Part shown: piece after piece, positions 50,000 through 58,489 of the stretch
Layout: every line of letters begins with the position of its first letter
Numbering within the stretch: position 1 is the first letter of the stretch
Origin: Mycobacterium mantenii
Lineage (GTDB): Bacteria > Actinomycetota > Actinomycetes > Mycobacteriales > Mycobacteriaceae
Direction of reading: 5' to 3'
NCBI RefSeq assembly: GCF_010731775.1
Contig: NZ_AP022590.1
Location: 248,001-312,000 of the forward strand
DNA length: 64,000 nucleotides
Translations under genes and position numbers: made by a program
Notes under the pieces: generated by a model
Told to the model about the DNA's origin: nothing
Database searches by the model: none
The model's input: only the letters and a program-made list of their open reading frames with translations

Positions 50000-51002
50000 G
50001 CCACCGTTGTCGATGAAACCGACCGGCTGGTTCCAGGTCGCCTGGTCCGACGAGATCGGCGTCGGCGACGTGCACAAAATGAAGTACTTCGACCAGGAGA
50101 TGGTCGCCTGGCGCGCCGAATCCGGCGAGCTCACGGTCATGAACGCCTACTGCGAGCACCTGGGCGCGCACCTGGGGTACGGCGGCAAGGTCGTCGGCGA
50201 GGTGTTGCAGTGCCCGTTCCACGGGTGGCAGTGGAGTCGGGAAGGCCGCAACGTCTGCATCCCGTACCAGGACCGGCCCAACCGTGGCCGCCGCATTCGC
50301 ACCTACCCGGTGGTGGAGCGCAACGCGTCGGTGTACATCTGGCACGACCTGGACCGTCGCGAGCCCTACTTCGACGCGCCGGACGTGTTCGCCGCGTTCG
50401 ACGACGGCAGCAGCGCCGACGACTACTACCCGCAGCAGCGGCTGTACCGCGAGACCCTGGAACTGCACCCGCAATACGTACTGGAGAACGGGGTGGACTT
50501 CGCGCACTTCAAGTACGTGCACAACACCCCGATCGTGCCCGTGTTCACCCGGCACGACTTCGCCGAGCCGGTGTCCTACGTCGACTTCACCATCACCTTC
50601 GAGGGCGATGATGGGCAGAAGATCGAGGACGTCAACAGCGGCGTGCAGGCCATCAACGGCGGTCTGGGCATCGCCGTGACCAAGAGCTGGGGCATGATCG
50701 ACAACCGCACCATCTCGGCGATCACGCCCGTCGACGAGTCCACCTCCGACGTGCGCTTCATGGTCTACATCGGCCGGACGCCGCACAAAGATCCCGTCGC
50801 GGGCCTCGAAAAAGCTCGAGCCAAGGCCGACGAATTCGGGCGCGAGGTGATCCGCCAGTTCGAGCAGGACATCGAGATCTGGTGCCATCAGCGCTATTCG
50901 GATCCACCCGCGCTGGCCACCGACGAGTACGAAGGCTTCACCGCAATTCGCCAGTGGGCCAAGCAGTTCTATCCCGACGCGTTCGCATCGCAGGAAGGCT
51001 AA
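49992..51002 (+). CDS. Rieske non-heme iron oxygenase, large-subunit type
   Basis: A 336-residue Rieske oxygenase. [2Fe-2S] ligands C54-x-H56 and C74-x2-H77 (YCEHLGAHLG, CPFHGWQW); mononuclear iron ligands H172 and H177 with D169 nearby (NGVDFAHFKYVH). Resembles KshA/steroid or aromatic hydroxylases; the substrate is not deducible. Needs an external reductase; the FNR-[2Fe-2S] protein at 47643 is the nearest candidate. Followed six bases later by a DapB-like dehydrogenase. Confidence 0.92.
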   Translation: MAKPPLSMKPTGWFQVAWSDEIGVGDVHKMKYFDQEMVAWRAESGELTVMNAYCEHLGAHLGYGGKVVGEVLQCPFHGWQWSREGRNVCIPYQDRPNRGRRIRTYPVVERNASVYIWHDLDRREPYFDAPDVFAAFDDGSSADDYYPQQRLYRETLELHPQYVLENGVDFAHFKYVHNTPIVPVFTRHDFAEPVSYVDFTITFEGDDGQKIEDVNSGVQAINGGLGIAVTKSWGMIDNRTISAITPVDESTSDVRFMVYIGRTPHKDPVAGLEKARAKADEFGREVIRQFEQDIEIWCHQRYSDPPALATDEYEGFTAIRQWAKQFYPDAFASQEG

Positions 51003-51008
51003 AAGGCA

Positions 51009-52091
51009 ATGAGTACAGCACCGGTTCGCGTCTTTCAGGTCGGGAGCGGCAACGTCGGCTCGGAGATGATCAGGCGGATCGTCACCCAGCCGGACATCGA
51101 ACTGATTGGCGTGCACTGCTATTCGCCGGAGAAGGTCGGCAAGGACACCGGAGAGTTCGCCGGCCTGGCGCCCAACGGGGTGGCGTTCACCGGGACGATC
51201 GAGGAGATCATCGCCGCCAAGCCGGACGTGCTGACGTTCCACGGCGTGTTCCCCGACGAGGACCTCTACGTCAAAGTGCTTGAGGCGGGCATCAATATCG
51301 TCACCACCGCCGACTGGATCACCGGCTGGCACCGCGACAAGAACCACCCGCACCCGTCGGGCAAGCCGGTGACCCGGCTGTTGGCCGAGGCGTGCGAGAA
51401 GGGCGGCGCGACGTTCTACGGCACCGGGATGAACCCGGGGCTGAACCAGATCCTGGGCGTGGTGTGCTCGGCCGACGTCGCCGACATCGAGAACGTCACC
51501 ACCATCGAATCGGTCGACGTGTCGTGCCACCATTCCAAGGACACCTGGATCGAGGTGGGTTACGGCCAGCCGGTCGGCGACCCCGAAATCCCCTCGAAGC
51601 TCGAGAAGTACACCCGCGTGTTCGCCGACAGTGTGTACATGATGGCCGACTGCTTCGACCTGCCGCTCGACGAAGTCAAGTTCAGCTATGAGCTGGGCGC
51701 GTGCACCAAGGACGTCGACCTGGGCTGGTACACGCTGCCCAAGGGTTCGCTGGGCGGCAACTACATCAAGTACCAGGGCATGGTCGACGGCGTGCCGCGG
51801 GTCGAGACACACCTGGAATGGCAGATGACCCCGCACACCGATCCCAGCTGGAACATCAAGGGCTGCTACATCACTCAGATCAAGGGCGACCCCTGCATCT
51901 ACAACAAGCACATGATCTTCCCCAAGCCCGGCGTCGACCTGTCCAACCCGGACAACTTCGCCTCCATCGGCATGACCGTCACCGGCATGCCCGCGCTGGC
52001 GTCGATCAAGTCGGTGGTCGCTGCGCCGCCGGGGCTCATCACCAGCGCCGACCTGCCGCTGCGGGGATTCGCCGGGCGGTTCAAGAAGTAG
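51009..52091 (+). CDS. DapB-like NAD(P)-dependent dehydrogenase
   Basis: A 360-residue protein with an N-terminal Rossmann fold VFQVGSGNVGSEMIRRI and a C-terminal domain related to amino-acid dehydrogenases of the 2,4-diaminopentanoate dehydrogenase/dihydrodipicolinate reductase group (GTGMNPGLNQILGVVCS, CHHSKDTW). Actual DapB is at 54388, so this is a different enzyme. Paralogues are frequent next to lipid/steroid genes in mycobacteria. Its coupling to the Rieske oxygenase suggests it oxidises or reduces the hydroxylated product. Confidence 0.82.
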   Translation: MSTAPVRVFQVGSGNVGSEMIRRIVTQPDIELIGVHCYSPEKVGKDTGEFAGLAPNGVAFTGTIEEIIAAKPDVLTFHGVFPDEDLYVKVLEAGINIVTTADWITGWHRDKNHPHPSGKPVTRLLAEACEKGGATFYGTGMNPGLNQILGVVCSADVADIENVTTIESVDVSCHHSKDTWIEVGYGQPVGDPEIPSKLEKYTRVFADSVYMMADCFDLPLDEVKFSYELGACTKDVDLGWYTLPKGSLGGNYIKYQGMVDGVPRVETHLEWQMTPHTDPSWNIKGCYITQIKGDPCIYNKHMIFPKPGVDLSNPDNFASIGMTVTGMPALASIKSVVAAPPGLITSADLPLRGFAGRFKK

Positions 52092-52427
52092 ACCGGTCAT
52101 GGCGAGTTATTTGCCGCGCTCCGCGGTCTAGCCGCGGGGGCGTATCCACTCGGTGCCGCCGCTAGCGGTTTTCTTGTCCGGCACTGCCGACCGCCCACTC
52201 ATCGAGATGACGCACCTCGCTCCGATAGCCGAGTGTGTCACAGGCCGGGTGGCCGCGGTCATGTGAATTGATGTATCGGTTGTATACGTTCAGCAAAAGT
52301 GGTTGCGCCGGACCTGGCACCGATATATCAAAGACGTTTGGCGCGGCGCGTCTGACGCGCCCAGAACGCCGTTCACGGGTAAGGAACTCATGCGCGGTGA
52401 GCCGGAGCGCTGACTCCGCCGGCGGAC
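52092..52427. other. Gene-free stretch with several hairpins
   Basis: 336 bases with no convincing gene. CCGCGG-tctag-CCGCGG (52121-52137) and a terminator-like hairpin (52155-52175) follow the plus-strand operon. GGCGCG-tctga-CGCGCC (52345-52361) follows the minus-strand islet and may end it. An AT-rich patch at 52261-52300 contains ATGTATCGG and GTATAC. Confidence 0.5.
52155..52175 (+). terminator. Candidate intrinsic terminator after the Rieske operon
   Basis: GCCGC-CGCTA-GCGGT stem-loop followed directly by TTTCTT. Short stem but with a real T-tract, which is unusual in this GC-rich genome. Confidence 0.45.
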
Positions 52428-52790
52428 TTACGTGAACGATTTCCCACCGCTCGACTGCGCAGGGGGACGGCGGTCCATCGCCGCACTTTCTGCCATTTGC
52501 CGTAGCCGCTGAGCTATGCAGCGGTCTTCTTGTGCGTACTTGCGGTGTTGAGCCGCGTGTTGCCGATATTCATCCCTACGATGTTCGTTCTGTCCGGCTG
52601 CTTCTTCGTATGCCTTGGCAGCTCGGTCGTGACCATCTGCGGATGCGACCAAGCTGTCGGCCGCAGATCGCTGGGCTGCCTGCGCTGCTCGCCGCGCTTG
52701 CTCCGCTCGTTGACCGGCGCGAGATGCTTCCTCGACGAGCGATTGGGGATCACCCCATTCGGTCTCGGCGGGGTTATCGTTCTCAGACAT
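52428..52790 (-). CDS. Hypothetical Ala/Gln/Arg-rich helical protein
   Basis: 120 residues; acidic N-terminus (MSENDNPAETEWGDPQ) then a long predicted helix rich in Ala, Arg, Gln and His (RAGQRAEQARRAAQAAQRSAA..., EEAAGQNEHRRDEYRQHAAQHRKYAQEDR), and a basic tail. Probably a coiled coil or nucleic-acid-associated helix. Family not recognised. Last gene of the minus-strand islet. Confidence 0.65.
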   Translation of the reverse strand: MSENDNPAETEWGDPQSLVEEASRAGQRAEQARRAAQAAQRSAADSLVASADGHDRAAKAYEEAAGQNEHRRDEYRQHAAQHRKYAQEDRCIAQRLRQMAESAAMDRRPPAQSSGGKSFT

Positions 52791-52929
52791 AGCGGGCGCC
52801 TTTGGTTGACAGTCGGATTGACTCTAGCGGCGCACGGGGAATGATCGGTTCTTCCGTTTCGGCCGCGGGCTTTACAGGTTGCGGGCCACGTGCCAGTACG
52901 AGACATACCTGAAGTCGGCTTAGGTGGCA

Positions 52930-53346
52930 TCAGGGGAGCTGGGATCGCTCATCGGTGTTATGACGTTCGCTTTCAGCCATTTCACGACGGATGTCGGCCT
53001 CTTCGCGCCCAGCACTGGCTCGTGCGCGTTCCTCGCTGTCTTCGGCGCGCTGCAGTCGCTTGCGTTCACGCTCGGCGTCGGTCCCCTCGCGTTTGTCTGC
53101 GCGCATTTCTCGTTGGTTTGCCGCCTGCTCGCGGTGGTTGGCGATGCTTTCCCGCTCGGAAGCAATCCGTTCTCGCTCATCTGCGAAACACTCGTGTCGT
53201 GTCAGCTCGACCTCCCGTCGCGCCAGAGCCCGCTTGCGCTCATCAAGCTCCGCCGCCCGCCGATCAAGTTGCTCTGCGCGACGATCCAGCTCACTAGCCT
53301 TTTCGGCATCGTGCTCAGCTCCCACGACTTCCCGCCAACGCTTCAC
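52930..53346 (-). CDS. Heptad-repeat coiled-coil protein (3' part)
   Basis: 138 residues, almost entirely consecutive heptads: LDRRAEQ, LDRRAAE, LDERKRA, LARREVE ... ASERESI, ANHREQA, ANQREMR, about 16 units with Arg and Glu at fixed places. Expected to be one continuous charged helix. The GTG start at 53346 lacks a ribosome-binding site and lies inside the end of the upstream frame, so this may be the 3' half of one gene with 53315-53614. Function unknown. Confidence 0.55.
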   Translation of the reverse strand: MKRWREVVGAEHDAEKASELDRRAEQLDRRAAELDERKRALARREVELTRHECFADERERIASERESIANHREQAANQREMRADKREGTDAERERKRLQRAEDSEERARASAGREEADIRREMAESERHNTDERSQLP

Positions 53347-53614
53347 GGCGATCAGCGACAGTGGCTCGCAACGCGCGATTGCGCGCCAGGCGCTCCACTC
53401 CTTCGGTCAGTTTCTCTCGCCTAGCCGTGAGCCTCTCTCGCTCACGCGCAAGATGTTCGCGCACAGCCGTAATGCCCTCGCGCTCGGCGGCGATCCCTTC
53501 GGGCTCAAATGCAACGCTCTTACGTTCCCGTGCGGTGCAGATGACCGGCTTGTTCACGGCACGCAAACAGGCGCTTCGATCACGCTGTCCTCCCGAACCG
53601 ACCTTGATCGGCAC
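53315..53614 (-). CDS. Coiled-coil protein (5' part, possible frameshift)
   Basis: 99 residues. A short N-terminal head (MPIKVGSGGQRDRSACLRAVNK) then heptads in the same style as the next frame: AAEREGI, TAVREHL, ARERERL, TARREKL, TEGVERL. The next frame lies one base forward (+1), and the two overlap by 32 bases; skipping one base would give one protein of about 230 residues. Starts four bases after the zinc-ribbon gene (GTG). Confidence 0.5.
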   Translation of the reverse strand: MPIKVGSGGQRDRSACLRAVNKPVICTARERKSVAFEPEGIAAEREGITAVREHLARERERLTARREKLTEGVERLARNRALRATVADRREALAGSRGS

Positions 53615-53617
53615 CGG

Positions 53618-53827
53618 CTAGCGATCGCCGAAGTCATATTTGTGCAGGCCGTCGTCGTGGCCCTTGCACTTCAGGTTGGTACACCGCCGCCGTGGCGGCG
53701 ACGAAACCTGCATCTGGTGCTTCTCGCCGTCCCAATGCGTTAATCCGATGGTGTAGAGCTCGGTATCGTCGCCGCAGATCGGGCACTTATGGCCGGGGTC
53801 GCGTTCGATAATCGGTTCGATTGCCAT
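53618..53827 (-). CDS. Small zinc-ribbon-like protein
   Basis: 69 residues with two Cys pairs: CPIC at about 12-15 and CTNLKC at about 48-53, spaced like a zinc ribbon around LYTIGLTHWDGEKHQMQV. Function unknown. First gene of the minus-strand islet, divergent from dodecin. The ATG at 53827 is favoured over the longer frame to 53893. Confidence 0.6.
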   Translation of the reverse strand: MAIEPIIERDPGHKCPICGDDTELYTIGLTHWDGEKHQMQVSSPPRRRCTNLKCKGHDDGLHKYDFGDR

Positions 53828-53977
53828 GAATCTTGAGGCTAGAGGTTCGTGCGCTGTAGAGACTGTGGCCAAAAGACCCACAGCACCGGGCATTTCGTCC
53901 CTACCTGCTGTGGTCGCGCCGCAATTAGATGGTCATCGTCCCTGGTCATCAATCCACATCGATTCCGGGAGGTCATC

Positions 53978-54187
53978 ATGGCAGGAGGCACCGTCGCTCG
54001 CGTCACCGAGATCAGCGCGAGGTCCGACACCAGTTTCGAAGATGCGGTGAAGACTGGCATTGCTCGGGCCGAACAGACGCTGCGTGGTGTCAGGTCGGCT
54101 TGGATCAAGGAACAGGTGGTGGATGTGGAAAACGGGGGGATTGTCGCTTACCGCGTCAACATGCTGGTCACATTCGTCCTGGAATAG
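53978..54187 (+). CDS. Dodecin-type flavin-binding protein
   Basis: 69 residues, dodecin length. VARVTEISARSDTSFEDAVKTGIARAEQTLRGVRSAWIKEQ and the closing beta-strand YRVNMLVTFVLE are diagnostic. Dodecins form hollow dodecamers that store FMN/riboflavin and CoA. The GGGAGGT upstream supports the ATG at 53978. The Trp that sandwiches flavin is visible in SAWIKEQ. Stands alone between the islet and dapB. Confidence 0.9.
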   Translation: MAGGTVARVTEISARSDTSFEDAVKTGIARAEQTLRGVRSAWIKEQVVDVENGGIVAYRVNMLVTFVLE

Positions 54188-54315
54188 CAGCGACAATGAA
54201 CCGCGGTTGCTGGTTGCCGTCCAGGGCGGCGGCCACCTCAGCCGGAATCTCGATCGCATACACGTTCGAATAATATGGCGGACCACTCGCCCGTGGCCAC
54301 GCGAAAGCCTCCACC

Positions 54316-55125
<810 letters not shown>

Positions 55126-55154
55126 GCTGAACCTGCAATGACCCTCGATCTGCC

Positions 55155-55622
55155 ATGACGAAAGCGCTGCGCACCCAACTGCTCGTCGCCTTCATGTGCG
55201 TCGCGCTGTTGGTGTACTTCGTGCTGTTGGGGCGCGTGGCCGTCGCGATGATCGGCTCCGGACGCGCCGCCGCCGTCGGCCTCGGACTCGCGGTGTTGGT
55301 CCTGCCCGTGATCGGGCTGTGGGCGATGATCGCCACCTTGCGCGCCGGATTCGCGCACCAGAAGCTGGCCCGGCTGATCGCTGCCGACGGGATGGAACTG
55401 GACACCAGCGCGCTGCCGCGCCGGCCGTCGGGCCGCATCCAGCGCGACGCGGCCGACGAACTGTTCGCCACGGTGCGCACCGAAGTGCAGGACCACCCCG
55501 ACGATTGGCGGCGCTGGTACCGACTGGCCCGTGCCTACGACTACGCGGGGGATCGCCGCCGCGCCCGCGAGGCCATGAAGACCGCCTTGGACTTACACCG
55601 AGACCTGCAGAGGCGCCCATGA
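55155..55622 (+). CDS. Small membrane protein with TPR-like tail (Rv2772c-like)
   Basis: 155 residues. Two membrane segments (LLVAFMCVALLVYFVLLG and AVGLGLAVLVLPVIGLWAMIATL), then a soluble tail with one TPR-like helix pair ([32 protein letters not shown]). Function unknown. Ends in an ATGA overlap with the flavodoxin-like gene; dapB is 29 bases upstream. Confidence 0.82.
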   Translation: MTKALRTQLLVAFMCVALLVYFVLLGRVAVAMIGSGRAAAVGLGLAVLVLPVIGLWAMIATLRAGFAHQKLARLIAADGMELDTSALPRRPSGRIQRDAADELFATVRTEVQDHPDDWRRWYRLARAYDYAGDRRRAREAMKTALDLHRDLQRRP

Positions 55623-56074
55623 GCAAGACGCTGCTGATCGTGCACCACACGCCGTCGCCGCACACCCACGAGATGTTCGAGGCGGTGGTCTCCGGCGCCA
55701 CCGATCCCGACATCGAGGGCGTGGAGGTGCTGCGACGCCCGGCGCTGACGGTCTCGCCGGCGGAGATGCTGGCCGCCGACGGGTACCTGCTGGGCAGCAC
55801 CGCGAACCTCGGCTACATCTCGGGCGCGCTCAAGCACGCGTTCGACTGCGCCTACTACCAACTGCTCGACTCCACTCGCGGGCGACCGTTCGGGCTTTAC
55901 CTGCACGGCAACGAGGGCACCGAGGGTGCCGAGCGTGCCGTCGACACCATCACCACCGGGCTGGGGTGGACGAAAGCCGCAGCGACCGTGGTGGTTTCGG
56001 GCAAACCCGGTAAGGACGAGTTACAAGCGTGCTGGGAGCTCGGGGCGACCGTCGCCGCCCAGCTGATGGAGTGA
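55619..56074 (+). CDS. Flavodoxin-fold NAD(P)H oxidoreductase-like protein
   Basis: 151 residues with a flavodoxin fold: TLLIVHHTPSPHTHEMFEAV is the FMN phosphate loop region, DGYLLGSTANLGYISGALKHAFD and LYLHGNEGTEGAERAVDTI are typical of the NADPH-dependent FMN reductase group. Coupled to the membrane protein upstream. Rv2771c counterpart from memory. Confidence 0.85.
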   Translation: MSKTLLIVHHTPSPHTHEMFEAVVSGATDPDIEGVEVLRRPALTVSPAEMLAADGYLLGSTANLGYISGALKHAFDCAYYQLLDSTRGRPFGLYLHGNEGTEGAERAVDTITTGLGWTKAAATVVVSGKPGKDELQACWELGATVAAQLME

Positions 56075-56081
56075 CGCCCGC

Positions 56082-56924
56082 CTAGGTGTGGGTCAGCCTG
56101 AAGGCGTCGGCCGGTTGGGCCAGCGCCAGCGCCGAGCTGGTGCCGAGCGGTCCGTGCCGATCGAACAGGGTCGCGGCGCCGGTGGCGACCCCGGCCGTGG
56201 CGTAGTGGCTCTGGGCGGCGAGTCCAAGGAATTCGCCGTCGGGCAGCCGGGTCGCGGTGACGGTGTAGTCGGCGTTGATGTAGCGCAATCCGCGGGTGCC
56301 CCAATGGGTGAGCGAACTGGTGATGTCACCGACGAACGCCAGGCGGGTGAACGGCGTGAGCGGGTGGCCGTGCACCATCGGGCGAAACAGCCGGGCCCAG
56401 GCGAACTTCTGGGAGTGGGTCTGTTCCCATTCGCCGGCGGCAATGCCGGGACTGCCTTCCGACGTGGCGCCGTACCCCCAGATGAGAAACGGCATCTCCG
56501 CCGTAAAGCCGTCCGAGGACGTCGGGAGCGGCGGCATCTGCGCGGGGGACGACCATACCTGCCCGTCGGGATGATCACCGCGGCGCAGGAACAGCGCGCT
56601 GGCCCGCGCGACGACCGTGCCGTTCTGGACCAGGTTGCCGTCGACCAGCTTGATGCGCCGGCCCTCGCGCTGCACCGAGGTCTGGATCTGCACCGGCTCC
56701 ATCAGGGCCGGGCGCAACAGGTCCACCGTGAAGCGGGCGGGCTGCAGGTCCGGATCGATGCCGGATTGCTCTATGCCCCAACCCAACAGGCCCCCGACGA
56801 TCTGGCCGCCCATCGCCGCGCCCCACGGCCCCTGCGTGATCTTGCCCGGAACATAGGAGTCGCCGTCTACAGTGAAAAACGCCTCGGGCATGATGGCGGG
56901 ATCCTCGATCGTCACCGCTATCAC
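56082..56924 (-). CDS. Acyl-CoA thioesterase-like double hotdog protein
   Basis: 280 residues, two hotdog domains in the TesB/thioesterase-superfamily style: AAMGGQIVGGLLGWGIEQ and ARFTVDLLRPALMEPVQIQTSVQREGRRIKLVDG in the first, ADYTVTATRLPDGEFLGLAAQSHYATAGVATGAATLFD in the second. Divergent from the acyl-CoA synthetase, 29 bases apart. Probably hydrolyses acyl-CoA. Confidence 0.82.
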   Translation of the reverse strand: MIAVTIEDPAIMPEAFFTVDGDSYVPGKITQGPWGAAMGGQIVGGLLGWGIEQSGIDPDLQPARFTVDLLRPALMEPVQIQTSVQREGRRIKLVDGNLVQNGTVVARASALFLRRGDHPDGQVWSSPAQMPPLPTSSDGFTAEMPFLIWGYGATSEGSPGIAAGEWEQTHSQKFAWARLFRPMVHGHPLTPFTRLAFVGDITSSLTHWGTRGLRYINADYTVTATRLPDGEFLGLAAQSHYATAGVATGAATLFDRHGPLGTSSALALAQPADAFRLTHT

Positions 56925-56953
56925 GATAGGACACCGGATAGTAAGGACCGGGC

Positions 56954-58489
56954 ATGCCTCCAGTGATTAGAATTCCGCGCGGCCACAACCCGTTCCCGGT
57001 GACCGGCGTGTCCCAGGGCCGCGACGGCATCCCGCGCTATGACGAGCTGCCCGCCACCCTGCTGGACATGCTCGCCGAACAGGTCGACGCCCGTCCGGAC
57101 GCGGAAGCTCTGGTTGAGCTGGGAGCCGGCCGGCTCACCTACCGGCAGCTGTGGGACCGCGCCGCACGGGTGGCCGGCGGGCTGCGCGACGCCGGCCTGC
57201 AACCCGGTGACCGGGTGGCGGTGCGCAAGCACGCGGGGATCGACTGGGCGCTGGCGTTCTGGGGCACCGTGATGGCCGGTGGCGTTGCGGTGGCGGTCAA
57301 TACGCGATCGGCGCAACCGGAGGTCGAATTCGTTCTGTCCGACTCCGGCGCGCGGGTCGACCTGGCGCCGGATTCGCCGCTGCCCGACGGGCGGCCGTAC
57401 GTCACCGAGCAACTCGGCGCCGCCGACACGGCCGCCCTGTTCTACACCTCGGGCACCACCGGCCACCCCAAGGGCGTGCCCACCACGCACGAGGCATTCC
57501 TGACCAACACCGAGAACGCGATCCGCTGTCTGCAGCAGCCGCGGGATCTCGGAGAGGCGATGCGCACCCTCATCTCGGTTCCGCTGTTCCACGTGACCGG
57601 TTGCAACACACAGCTTCTGGCCGCGTCCCGGCTCGGGGGAGCATCGGTGATCATGCCCGCACTCAACCTGGACACGTTGCTCGCCGCGCTCACCGCCGAG
57701 CGGATCTCGGTCATGGTCACGGTCCCGGCGATCTACTCGCTGTTGTTGCGGTACAGCGGGTTTGCCGCGGTCGATGTGTCGAACGTGCGCTGGGTGGGCT
57801 ACGGCGGGGCGCCGATCGCCCCATCGCTGGTGCGGTCGGTGAAGGACGCGTTCCCGCACGCCACGGTGTTCAACGGCTACGGCATGACCGAGACGGCGTC
57901 GCTGATGACCGTGCTTCCCGACCGCGAGGCCGTCGAGCACGCCGACTCCGTCGGTTACGCGGTGCCGTCGGTCGACCTGGGTCTGATCCCGTTCGGTAGC
58001 GACGAGCAAGGCGTCGGTGAGTTGGTGGTGCGCGGCGCCAACGTGACCGCCGGGTACTGGAACCGGCCGGAGGTGACCGCGGCCACCATCGTGGACGGCT
58101 GGCTGCACACCGGTGACGTGGTGCGCGTCGACGACGCGGGCCGGGTGCACATCGTCGATCGGCTCAAGGACATCATCAACCGCGGTGGCGAGAACGTCTC
58201 CAGCGTCGAGGTGGAGGCCGTGCTGCTGGCGGCGCCTCACGTCGCGGACGCCTGCGTGCTGGCCGTTCCCGACGACGTCATGGGTGAGAAGGTGGGTGCG
58301 GTGTTGTTCGGCAGTGACGACGAGATCAACGTGCCGGCGGTGCTCGACCACTGCCGCAGCCAGCTGGCCGACTTCAAAGTGCCGCAATATGTCACGGTGG
58401 TCGCTGACGCACTGCCGCGCAACGCCGGCGGCAAGCTGCTCAAGGCCAGGCTGCGCGAGCAGGTCCGGTGGGGCGAGCCGCTGCGATGA
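56954..58489 (+). CDS. Acyl-CoA synthetase (class I adenylate-forming)
   Basis: A 511-residue FadD-type enzyme that activates a carboxylic acid as acyl-AMP and acyl-CoA. The AMP motif FYTSGTTGHPKGVPTTHEAF is at about 160, YGMTETASLM at about 310, the hinge VDRLKDIINRGGENVSS, and the catalytic Lys in NAGGKLLKARL near the C-terminus. Acid substrate unknown. Its stop overlaps the start of the carboxylase (ATGA), so activation and carboxylation are coupled. Confidence 0.93.
   Translation: MPPVIRIPRGHNPFPVTGVSQGRDGIPRYDELPATLLDMLAEQVDARPDAEALVELGAGRLTYRQLWDRAARVAGGLRDAGLQPGDRVAVRKHAGIDWALAFWGTVMAGGVAVAVNTRSAQPEVEFVLSDSGARVDLAPDSPLPDGRPYVTEQLGAADTAALFYTSGTTGHPKGVPTTHEAFLTNTENAIRCLQQPRDLGEAMRTLISVPLFHVTGCNTQLLAASRLGGASVIMPALNLDTLLAALTAERISVMVTVPAIYSLLLRYSGFAAVDVSNVRWVGYGGAPIAPSLVRSVKDAFPHATVFNGYGMTETASLMTVLPDREAVEHADSVGYAVPSVDLGLIPFGSDEQGVGELVVRGANVTAGYWNRPEVTAATIVDGWLHTGDVVRVDDAGRVHIVDRLKDIINRGGENVSSVEVEAVLLAAPHVADACVLAVPDDVMGEKVGAVLFGSDDEINVPAVLDHCRSQLADFKVPQYVTVVADALPRNAGGKLLKARLREQVRWGEPLR

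Noticed and set aside
49884..52100. A 738-codon open frame antisense to the Rieske and dehydrogenase genes
   Set aside because: Shadow of two well-supported plus-strand genes; composition typical of a mirror frame.
52235..52435. A 66-codon plus-strand frame in the hairpin region
   Set aside because: No motif or ribosome-binding site; mixed composition.
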